This document shows, piece after piece, positions 54,264 to 61,499 of a stretch of 64,000 nt of DNA (positions within the stretch are counted from its first letter, which is position 1; the number at the start of each line of letters is the position of its first letter). Under the pieces are notes generated by a model. The model ran no database searches. It was not told where the DNA came from and saw nothing but the letters and a program-made list of their open reading frames with translations. The stretch covers positions 3,348,001 through 3,412,000 of the forward strand of contig OZ244805.1 in NCBI GenBank assembly GCA_965220095.1, written 5' to 3'. The translations under genes were made by a program, and so were the position numbers. Source of the DNA: Bin87 sp965220095. GTDB lineage: Bacteria; Chloroflexota; Dehalococcoidia; Lucifugimonadales; UBA3495.

Positions 54264-55187
54264 ATGACTACCGTAGAGGTGCGAGCTCCGGCGACCACGG
54301 CAAATCTGGGCCCGGGATACGACTGTCTGGGGATGGCCCTGGACGTTTGGAACCGTTTGACGGTTTCCACGCTACCTGCGGGCAGCATGCCAATCGTGCA
54401 GGTGAACGGCGAGGGTGAGGGCGAGTTGGCCGGCGATACCGACAACCTGACCTACCGGGCAATGGCTTTCCTGTACGACGAAGCCGACACGCCAATTCCA
54501 CCTCTGGAACTCGTTTGCCAAAACGGTATCCCGTTGAGCCGGGGAATGGGTAGCAGCGCGGCCGCTATAGCCGGCGGGCTGGTTGCCGCCAACGCATTGC
54601 TGGACGAACGGTTCTCCGCCAACGACTTGCTCGAAATGGCGGCCACCATTGAAGGGCACCCGGACAACGTGGCAGCGGCCGTGCATGGCGGGCTCCGGTT
54701 AGTCGTGATGGAGGACAACCAGATATACACGGCGCCCATCAGGATTCCGGCGGATTTGCAGGCCGTGCTGTTCATCCCGGAAAATCGCATCGCCACCGTG
54801 GATGCCCGGAGGGTGCTGCCCGCCGAAATCAGCGTGGCCGACGCGGTGTACAATATGAGCAGGGCTGCCTTGCTGGTGGCCGCCATGGAAGGCAACCGAC
54901 CGGAATACCTGAAAATTGCTACCCAGGACCGCCTGCATCAGCCCTACCGCGAAACGATTTTTCCGCCGATGAAAGTGATTTTTGCAGCAGCTCGCGACGC
55001 CGGCGCGTTGGGTGTTTTCCTATCGGGCAGCGGCAGCACCATCACGGCTTTAACTCAGGAGCGTGCAATGACGGTGGCCTACGAAATGTTCGACGCGGCC
55101 CGGTTGTGCGGCGTAGAGGGTCGGGTCGAAGTTACCAGCCCGTCCGAGCTGGGCGCACACGTGGTATCCGTTTCGTCCAACGACTGA
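54264..55187 (+). CDS. thrB: Homoserine kinase
   Basis: Phosphorylates homoserine on the way to threonine. The 307-residue GHMP kinase shows VRAPATTANLGPGYDCLGMAL at the start, the ATP loop PLSRGMGSSAAAIAGG, and the C-terminal GVFLSGSGSTITAL motif. ATG 54264 begins at the usual family position; GTG 54255 three codons upstream is an alternative, and neither has a strong ribosome site. Followed after 26 bp by aspartate kinase, so two steps of the aspartate family pathway are linked. Confidence 0.95.
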   Translation: MTTVEVRAPATTANLGPGYDCLGMALDVWNRLTVSTLPAGSMPIVQVNGEGEGELAGDTDNLTYRAMAFLYDEADTPIPPLELVCQNGIPLSRGMGSSAAAIAGGLVAANALLDERFSANDLLEMAATIEGHPDNVAAAVHGGLRLVVMEDNQIYTAPIRIPADLQAVLFIPENRIATVDARRVLPAEISVADAVYNMSRAALLVAAMEGNRPEYLKIATQDRLHQPYRETIFPPMKVIFAAARDAGALGVFLSGSGSTITALTQERAMTVAYEMFDAARLCGVEGRVEVTSPSELGAHVVSVSSND

Positions 55188-55213
55188 CCAGGTCGTCGTT
55201 TTCGATTTGCCAG

Positions 55214-56443
55214 ATGGCATTGTACGTGCACAAATATGGCGGCAGCTCGGTTGCCGACGCGGAGAAAATCGTCAACGTCGCGCGGCGGTTGGCGGATGTA
55301 CACGATGCGGGGCACCAGGTGGTAACCGTGGTGTCTGCGATGGGCGACACCACCGACGAATTGATCGAGCTGGCGCAAACCGTCGCCCGGGAACCCGACC
55401 CGCGCGAGCTTGACTTGTTGCTGTCCACCGGCGAGCTGGTGTCGATTACCCTGCTTTCGATGGCCCTGCGCAACCTCGGTTACGACGCCATCAGCCTCAG
55501 CGGGGCGCAAGCCGGTATTCGCACCGACAACACCTTTGGTAAGGCGCGCATCAGTGCAGTTGACCCAGACCGAGTGCGGCGAGAGCTGGCCGCCGGCCGT
55601 TTGGTCATCGTAGCGGGATTCCAGGGTTTGACGCCCGACGAAGACATCACGACGCTGGGGAGAGGCGGTTCGGATACGACCGCCGTTGCGCTAGCCGCCG
55701 CGCTTGACGCTGACCGTTGCGATATCTATACCGACGTTGAGGGAATATACACCGCCGACCCCCGGGTCGTCGCCGGCGCCCAAAAACTCACCGGCGTTGG
55801 GTATGAAGAGATGCTCGAACTTGCTGCCGCCGGCGCCAAGATGCACCCCAGGTCAATCGAATTGGGCGCGGTTTATAATGTCCCTATTTACGTGGCATCC
55901 AGCTTCAGCGCCGCCCCCGGCACGCTGATCCACGCCACACCGGATGACGAGAACATGGAAGACCGTATCAAAGTAACCGGAATCGCCTATCAAACCAACG
56001 TTGCCAAAGTGACCGTGCAAGGCGTGGCCGACCAGCCCGGCGTGGCCGCGGCGCTATTCGAACCGCTGGCATCGGCCGGCATCAGCGTCGACACCATTGT
56101 GCAGAACACCAGCGCCGACCGCACGACTACCGACATCAGCTTCACGGTGGCCACCACCGACCTGCCGCGCGCCCTGAGGGAGATAGAACAGCTGCAACCC
56201 GCCGTGGGCGCTGCAACGATCATCAGTGATGACACTCTGGCGTCGGTCAGCGTGGTGGGTTCCGGTATGCAAAACACACCGGGATACGCCTCTCGGATGT
56301 TCCGAATCCTGGCCGACGGTGGCATCAATATCGATATGATCACGACATCCGAAATCCGAATCTCGTGCATTATCAACCAGCAACGGGCCCACGATGCGGT
56401 GCGCCTGCTGCACGAGGGCTTCCAGCTGGACCTCGCCAGTTAG
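55214..56443 (+). CDS. lysC: Aspartate kinase
   Basis: First committed enzyme of lysine, threonine and methionine synthesis. The 409-residue protein has VHKYGGSSVADAEKI (5-19), VSAMGDTTDELI, LGRGGSDTTAVALAAAL and YTADPRVV in the kinase domain, then two ACT regulatory domains (about 260-409) that usually bind lysine or threonine. ATG 55214 fits the family; the longer frame overlaps thrB. There is no lysine-riboswitch-like sequence upstream. Cotranscribed with thrB. Confidence 0.95.
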   Translation: MALYVHKYGGSSVADAEKIVNVARRLADVHDAGHQVVTVVSAMGDTTDELIELAQTVAREPDPRELDLLLSTGELVSITLLSMALRNLGYDAISLSGAQAGIRTDNTFGKARISAVDPDRVRRELAAGRLVIVAGFQGLTPDEDITTLGRGGSDTTAVALAAALDADRCDIYTDVEGIYTADPRVVAGAQKLTGVGYEEMLELAAAGAKMHPRSIELGAVYNVPIYVASSFSAAPGTLIHATPDDENMEDRIKVTGIAYQTNVAKVTVQGVADQPGVAAALFEPLASAGISVDTIVQNTSADRTTTDISFTVATTDLPRALREIEQLQPAVGAATIISDDTLASVSVVGSGMQNTPGYASRMFRILADGGINIDMITTSEIRISCIINQQRAHDAVRLLHEGFQLDLAS

Positions 56444-56464
56444 CCAATCGGCCGGCCTCCCGGG

Positions 56465-57208
56465 ATGTCTACCTGCTACCTCTCGATCGTGATCCCGGCC
56501 TACAACGAAGAGGATAGGCTTCCGGACACCCTGGTTAAGGTTGCCGCGTATTTGAGCCGGCAGTCCTACGACTGGGAAATCATCGTCAGCGATGACGGTA
56601 GCGAGGACGACACGGGGGCAGTAGTGCGGAACGCTGCCGTCCACACCGCGAACTTGCGCTTGCTCACCCTTCCGCACCGCGGCAAAGGCTCCGCCGTAAA
56701 GCACGGGATGTTGGCGGCGCAGGGGCAACACCGCTTTCTGTGCGACGCCGATCTGTCGATGCCCATTGAGTTTCTCGAAACGTTGTTGCCGCCGCGAGCG
56801 CCCACCACCGATATTGTCATTGGCTCCCGCGAGGCTCCGGGCGCGCGTCGCATTGGCGAACCACTACGGCGTTGGCTCATGGGCAGACTATTCAACGCGA
56901 TGACGCAATTCCTGGCGGTGCCGGGTATCTCAGACACCCAATGCGGTTTCAAGGTGTTCAACGCGTCCGCAGCCCAAACCCTGTTCCCATTGCAGACGCT
57001 GGACGGGTTTGCCTTCGACGCCGAGTTACTTTTTCTGGCGCGCCGTCTGGGGTTATCGATTGGCGAGGTGGGAGTCGAATGGCACTACCGAACCGAGAGC
57101 AAGGTGCGTCCCCTCCGCGACGGATGGCGCACGCTGCGCGACCTGCTGGTCGTGCGGTGGCGATGGTCCACGGGCGTTTATCGGAACAATCGCAACGCCG
57201 CATCGTGA
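56465..57208 (+). CDS. Family 2 glycosyltransferase, dolichyl/polyprenyl-phosphate glycosyltransferase type
   Basis: A 247-residue GT-A enzyme that most resembles the DPG-synthase group, which transfers a sugar from a nucleotide donor to a polyprenyl phosphate on the inner membrane face. Motifs: LSIVIPAYNEEDRLPDTL (6-23), IIVSDDGSEDDT, HRGKGSAVKHGML, CDADLSMP (donor/metal DxD) and DTQCGFKVFNASAA. No C-terminal membrane helices, so it is soluble or peripheral. Starts 21 bp after lysC and is probably on the same transcript. Confidence 0.9.
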   Translation: MSTCYLSIVIPAYNEEDRLPDTLVKVAAYLSRQSYDWEIIVSDDGSEDDTGAVVRNAAVHTANLRLLTLPHRGKGSAVKHGMLAAQGQHRFLCDADLSMPIEFLETLLPPRAPTTDIVIGSREAPGARRIGEPLRRWLMGRLFNAMTQFLAVPGISDTQCGFKVFNASAAQTLFPLQTLDGFAFDAELLFLARRLGLSIGEVGVEWHYRTESKVRPLRDGWRTLRDLLVVRWRWSTGVYRNNRNAAS

Positions 57209-57329
57209 ATGGTGTCATTGATTGGCCGTTCACGCTCTTGCAATGGCATCCAGTGTCGTAGATGCCGTGAACCCTCCGGAACATGAGCCGAAAATTGCCA
57301 AACCCGCTTAAATCTGCACAGAACGGCAA

Positions 57330-57357
57330 TTGACCTACACCTACCCTCCGGTGTAAT
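57330..57357 (+). promoter_or_regulatory. Predicted promoter of the TPR gene with a dyad in the spacer
   Basis: TTGACC (57330-57335) and TGTAAT (57352-57357), 16-bp spacing. A 6-bp dyad, TACACC-8-GGTGTA (57336-57355), lies across the spacer. The layout recalls MerR-family operators, but no MerR gene is in the window. Confidence 0.45.
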
Positions 57358-57423
57358 TCTAAAAAACATACCAAAAGCAATCTTTTTCATTTCGCAATTG
57401 TGTCAGGGAGGGCTAGCACTCTG

Positions 57424-58380
57424 ATGATGACGGACGATATTACGCGAAACCGTGACATTCCGCCTGGGGCAACGACCGATGGCGCTCGGCTCAGGATAAA
57501 TCTCGGGAAAGAAGCCATCAAACTGGCGCTGAGCGGAGATTGGGAGCGCGCCGTCGAGGTGAATCGTGCAATTCTCGAACTATTCCCCGAAGATTGTGAA
57601 ACCGGCAACCGCCTCGCCAAGGCGCTGATGGAATTGGGGGATTACGCCGAAGCCGGTCGTGTCCTCGAGGAGCTATGCCGACGTTCGCCGACCAACACGA
57701 TTGCCCACAAAAACCTGTCCCGCCTGCGGAAGTTGGAATCTACAGCCTCCGGCCAACGTCAGAGGGCCGTCAATCGAGCCCAACCAACGCGCAACTTTAT
57801 CGAAGAGGGTGGCAAATCCTGCACCACAACGTTGCGCCGCCGAGGTGAACCCTCGGTATTGGCGCGGGTGGCCGCCGGCGAGCCGGTGGTATTGGCGGTG
57901 CAAAACCACAGCATCGCAGTTTACGCCCGCGACGGCCAATATCTGGGTGTGGTGGAGCCGCGCCTGGCGCGTCGCCTGCGTAAACTCATTGCCGGCGGCA
58001 ACGAGTACAGCGCTGATGTGGTGACCATCCGGGCCGACGAGTTGTCCGTCATTATTCGGGAAACGAGTCAGCATCCATCGTTGAGGAATGTCGTTTCCTT
58101 TCCCACCACTTCTAGAACCTCGGTAACCAACGCTGAACCCGACCCGCTCAATTACGAACGGGTTGAATCAACGGCATCCGAGGTTGAGGCGGACTCGTCG
58201 GAGATGATCGAACTCGTGGTCGAAGCAGAGCAAGAGTCGACGGCAGTGGCGTCCCTGGCCGACGAGATCGAAGACGATGCTGGCTCCGATGCTGAGGACG
58301 GCGTGCCGATGCTGGACACTGATGCTGAGCCGAATGAGCTGCCCGGGTTCGCACGTATCGAAAACCAGGACTGGGAATAG
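57424..58380 (+). CDS. TPR-repeat protein with acidic C-terminal tail
   Basis: No known function. The 318-residue protein has a TPR-like helical pair (about residues 23-90; LALSGDWERAVEVNRAILELFPEDCETGNRLAKALMELGDYAEAGRVLEEL), a basic linker, and a middle beta-rich section (about 120-190; LARVAAGEPVVLAVQNHSIAVYARDGQYLGVVEPRLARRL). The last ~100 residues are strongly acidic and low in complexity. ATG 57424 follows GGGAGGG by 12 bases; GTG 57400 is an alternative without a ribosome site. Monocistronic and convergent with the SagB-like gene. No signal peptide. Confidence 0.85.
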   Translation: MMTDDITRNRDIPPGATTDGARLRINLGKEAIKLALSGDWERAVEVNRAILELFPEDCETGNRLAKALMELGDYAEAGRVLEELCRRSPTNTIAHKNLSRLRKLESTASGQRQRAVNRAQPTRNFIEEGGKSCTTTLRRRGEPSVLARVAAGEPVVLAVQNHSIAVYARDGQYLGVVEPRLARRLRKLIAGGNEYSADVVTIRADELSVIIRETSQHPSLRNVVSFPTTSRTSVTNAEPDPLNYERVESTASEVEADSSEMIELVVEAEQESTAVASLADEIEDDAGSDAEDGVPMLDTDAEPNELPGFARIENQDWE

Positions 58381-58427
58381 CGAGCAGTTTGCCATACGGG
58401 TGGCGCAGGGCGGCAGAAGGTCGCCGG

Positions 58428-60056
58428 TCAGGAAGTCTGCCCAGCGCCTCTCGCTCGGGCATCCAGGCCGACGGCGGTTCTGGATCGGAACGGGCGTACC
58501 CGATTGCTTTCGTGGGGCACGCCCATGGGCACTACAAAAACCGCATCTTGACCGTTGGCGTGAGGCGAAAAGAAGTCGATAACGGTGTCGTCGTAAAAGG
58601 TCAGCCCGGTGGCCCCCATCCCAACGGAGTGCATACCCAGATACAGCCTCCCCCCCAGAAGGCCGGCGGCAGTCTGCACCACTCTATACCCCCGGGGACC
58701 GAACTGACGTTGGGCCGATTCAAGATCGGCGGTAATGAATGCGACGGCGGCGGCGTCAGCCGGCAGTGCCTGCTCAAACCCCAGGTGGCCGGCAGTATCG
58801 CGGAAATCGCCGGCTTTCAGCAGCCGCAGCCCGTTGTAAAAGCGATTGTAGTAGTACGCGCCCGGCGTCAAACCGTCCACGGCGCTGACTATGATGTACA
58901 GGTTGAGCAACGGGCCAACGCCGCAGTAAACGCCCGCTTCGTCCAGACCATGCGCCGCCGCGTCGATAACACTACGAAATGCCTCCCACGGTATGGGTTC
59001 AGCGCTAAATCTACGCGTAGACCCTCGGGAGCGGACGCATTCACCCAAGGTGGTGGACGGGTAGGCGTTAAGGTCGATCCCCGCCTGAAAATTGCCGTCG
59101 GCTCCGGAGCGCAACGGCCTGAACCCTTCTCCCGTCCCGTCCAGTTCATCCCGCCCAGAGTCTGCCGTTGCCCCGTGGGCGGCATTCCAGACCGCCGTGT
59201 CTTCGCGCGTCCGTAATGCTGATGCGGAATGCAACTCGCGCGACAACGGGTATTCGATCGCGCCGGCTTGAAGGTCATTGCTGGCTTGCGGAAGTATTCC
59301 GGGCACGTCGCCGGAACCGGCCGGCAACTGCCCGTCCGGCGTTCCCAACGAGGCCAGCATCGACGGCGCTTCGTTCAGGCCATCAAGCCCCAGGAAACCG
59401 CTAACCGAGCGGTCCACAAAACCGCATCGCAGCGCCACGGGCACACCCTCGGCGTTGCCCGAGGCCAGCAAGTTGGCCGCAACGGTGCCCAAATCCCAGT
59501 AGCAATAGCGATATCCACGCTCGCGGTACTTCCAGGCGCTCCGCCAGAACACTGTGGTGAATACCAGAGTCGCCGGATAGGCGGTATGGTTGCCCAAGGC
59601 AGCCCCCAGCCACCGGCGCAAATCGCCGTTTCGCAATCGCGCCAGCGTGAAATCTCGAGGATTGAAGTGGTAGACACCGGCGCGGAGGCCGTCCAGGTCC
59701 CCGCAAACTACGTAAACCTCGGTCGGATACAGTGCGCCGGCCGATGCTGCCGCGCGGTAATGCACCTCGCCGTCCCGCAGTTGCGCGCGCTTGATAACCG
59801 CCGCGGAGTGATACAACAGGCTGGCCAGGTTTTCCAACGTTAGCGGGTTCGTTCCTGGCGAGTCGCCGCGTATGGCGTCCAGGGTGGGCATCGCCGGACC
59901 GGGTTGCTCAGCCACGGCAGGCAGCGGGATCGCGCGCAGGTCGGGGTAAATCTTGTATAGCGGCGGTTTATTGTTGAGGTTGATATATTGCAACTTGGTC
60001 GCATCGTTGAAATCGCGAGCGATGTTGGGGTTGGATAAATTATCGTTGGCAGTCAT
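58428..60056 (-). CDS. SagB/ThcOx-type nitroreductase-fold oxidoreductase, two domains
   Basis: A 542-residue protein with two nitroreductase-like halves. The first (about 70-240) has LLYHSAAVIKRAQL, YRAAASAGALYPTEVYVVC, VYHFNPRDFTL and WDLGTVAANLLASG; the second (about 320-530) has RSRGSTRRFSAEPIPWEAF, LYIIVSAVDGLTPGAYYYN and QTAAGLLGGRLYLGMHSVGMGATGLTFYD. SagB/ThcOx enzymes use FMN and oxidise azolines in RiPP natural products, but no precursor peptide or cyclodehydratase gene is in the window, so its substrate is unknown. GAAGGGG precedes the ATG. Downstream of folB. Confidence 0.87.
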   Translation of the reverse strand: MTANDNLSNPNIARDFNDATKLQYINLNNKPPLYKIYPDLRAIPLPAVAEQPGPAMPTLDAIRGDSPGTNPLTLENLASLLYHSAAVIKRAQLRDGEVHYRAAASAGALYPTEVYVVCGDLDGLRAGVYHFNPRDFTLARLRNGDLRRWLGAALGNHTAYPATLVFTTVFWRSAWKYRERGYRYCYWDLGTVAANLLASGNAEGVPVALRCGFVDRSVSGFLGLDGLNEAPSMLASLGTPDGQLPAGSGDVPGILPQASNDLQAGAIEYPLSRELHSASALRTREDTAVWNAAHGATADSGRDELDGTGEGFRPLRSGADGNFQAGIDLNAYPSTTLGECVRSRGSTRRFSAEPIPWEAFRSVIDAAAHGLDEAGVYCGVGPLLNLYIIVSAVDGLTPGAYYYNRFYNGLRLLKAGDFRDTAGHLGFEQALPADAAAVAFITADLESAQRQFGPRGYRVVQTAAGLLGGRLYLGMHSVGMGATGLTFYDDTVIDFFSPHANGQDAVFVVPMGVPHESNRVRPFRSRTAVGLDARARGAGQTS

Positions 60057-60127
60057 GGCTAACCCCTTCGGTTTAGATGATCAATCTGGTGCAATACCCA
60101 TAGTGGATCGTCGGCGATAGCTTCAAA

Positions 60128-60502
60128 TCAAGCTCCGCGCCTACGGTATATCTCGACGCCAGCGGACTCAATAACCGAACCCTTTATTGGCGGTCGCGGC
60201 TTCTGCACCCGCACTCGTACACCGCATACCGCCGGGTTTTGTTCAAAAACACCATTGGCAATGGCAGCGGCGGCGGTTTCCAGAAGATTCCTTGGCTCAC
60301 CTTCCACCACCGCCTTTACCACGCGGTAGAGGTGGGTGTAACTGACGGTGTCTTGCAGACGGTCGGAGTCGCCGGCCGGTTGCAGATCCAGCTCGGCTTC
60401 CAAATCTACCACGAAGGGTTGCCCGAGGCGACGCTCCTCGGGATTGACACCGTGGAACCCGTAGAACTGCATACCGGACAGGATGATACGGTCGGGTGGC
60501 AT
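60128..60502 (-). CDS. folB: Dihydroneopterin aldolase
   Basis: Folate-pathway enzyme that cleaves dihydroneopterin to 6-hydroxymethyl-dihydropterin. The 124-residue protein shows DRIILSGMQFYGFHGVNPEERRLGQPFVVDLE at the N-terminus, VSYTHLYRVVKAVVEGEPRNLLETAAAAIAN and the VRVQKPRPPIKG catalytic-lysine motif. ATG 60502 fits the family length; the frame extends eight codons upstream. Other folate genes are not in the window. It lies between the CitE-like gene and the SagB-like gene. Confidence 0.94.
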   Translation of the reverse strand: MPPDRIILSGMQFYGFHGVNPEERRLGQPFVVDLEAELDLQPAGDSDRLQDTVSYTHLYRVVKAVVEGEPRNLLETAAAAIANGVFEQNPAVCGVRVRVQKPRPPIKGSVIESAGVEIYRRRGA

Positions 60503-60554
60503 TGGCGAATAACCTACCGGCCTCAAGACCGCACGGTATCCGGGGCTAATTCGA

Positions 60555-61448
60555 TCATCCGCCGGGATTTCCGGCGGTTTGTGCGTCGATCGCAGCGACC
60601 AGGGCCAGCAGGTTCTGCGCCCGTTTCACCACCGGCACATCAACCATGCGCCCATCGATAGACAGCGATCCCCGACCTGCCGCCTCAGCCTCTTCCCACG
60701 CAGCGACTACCTGTCGGGCGTAAGCGACATCGTCAGCATGGGGTGTGAATGTCTCGTTGATGATGTCAACTTGCGCAGGATGGATCGCGAACTTGCCGGT
60801 GAATCCCATCTGCCTGGCGTTGTTGGCGTCGGTTCGCAATCCCTCCGGGTCTCGAAAACCGACGAAAGGGCCATCCAGCGCGGCAACACCGGCGGCGCGG
60901 GCCGCCACCGCCACGGCGGAGCGCGCGTAGTAGCACTCCTCGCCAAAATCGCTGCGAATAACACCCATGTCATTGGTGTAGTCTTCAGCTCCGAATGCGA
61001 TGCCGGGGATGCGCCGCGAAGCGCGCGCCATGTCGTAAACATGGACGATAGCCATTGCAGTTTCGATCCAGGGAATAACCTTGATGCTGCCGGGAGCGAC
61101 GCCAGCCCTGGCCTCCAGAGGTTCCAGCAGCCGATCAACCTGTTGCAGGTCCCAGGCGGTATCACCTTTTCCGATGCTGATGCCGGCTAACTCTGGAGAG
61201 ACGATGGCAGCCAGCTCTCCGCTGGTGAGCCCGGTGTCCAGCGAGTTCACCCGCACCATAACCCTTTTGCCGGCAGCGGTCAGGCGAGGCACCCATTCGA
61301 CGGCGAGCTCGCAAGCCGCGGCCTTTTCCCCCGGCGGCACCGAGTCTTCCAGGTCAACCATAACCACATCCGCCGGGAAGCCTAGCCCCCGTTCCAGCAT
61401 GTTGGCCCGGTTCCCGGGTACAAAAATCAGGCTGCGCAAAAGTTCCAA
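60555..61448 (-). CDS. CitE-like HpcH/HpaI aldolase/CoA-ester lyase
   Basis: TIM-barrel lyase of the citrate lyase beta/malyl-CoA lyase family. The 297-residue protein has RSLIFVPGNRANMLERG at the start, VVMVDLEDSVPPGEKAAA (metal/substrate site), RVMVRVNS, IPWIETAMAIVHVYDMA (catalytic glutamate region), GIAFGAEDYTNDMG and GFTGKFAIHPAQVDIIN. Such enzymes split or form beta-hydroxyacyl-CoA or citramalyl-CoA thioesters; the substrate cannot be assigned. No citrate lyase alpha or gamma gene is adjacent. TTG start with GGAGGG nine bases upstream. Confidence 0.9.
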   Translation of the reverse strand: MELLRSLIFVPGNRANMLERGLGFPADVVMVDLEDSVPPGEKAAACELAVEWVPRLTAAGKRVMVRVNSLDTGLTSGELAAIVSPELAGISIGKGDTAWDLQQVDRLLEPLEARAGVAPGSIKVIPWIETAMAIVHVYDMARASRRIPGIAFGAEDYTNDMGVIRSDFGEECYYARSAVAVAARAAGVAALDGPFVGFRDPEGLRTDANNARQMGFTGKFAIHPAQVDIINETFTPHADDVAYARQVVAAWEEAEAAGRGSLSIDGRMVDVPVVKRAQNLLALVAAIDAQTAGNPGG

Positions 61449-61499
61449 TGAACCAGTCCCTCCAAATGGAAAATACGTCCTGCAAAAGCAGATGGGGGT

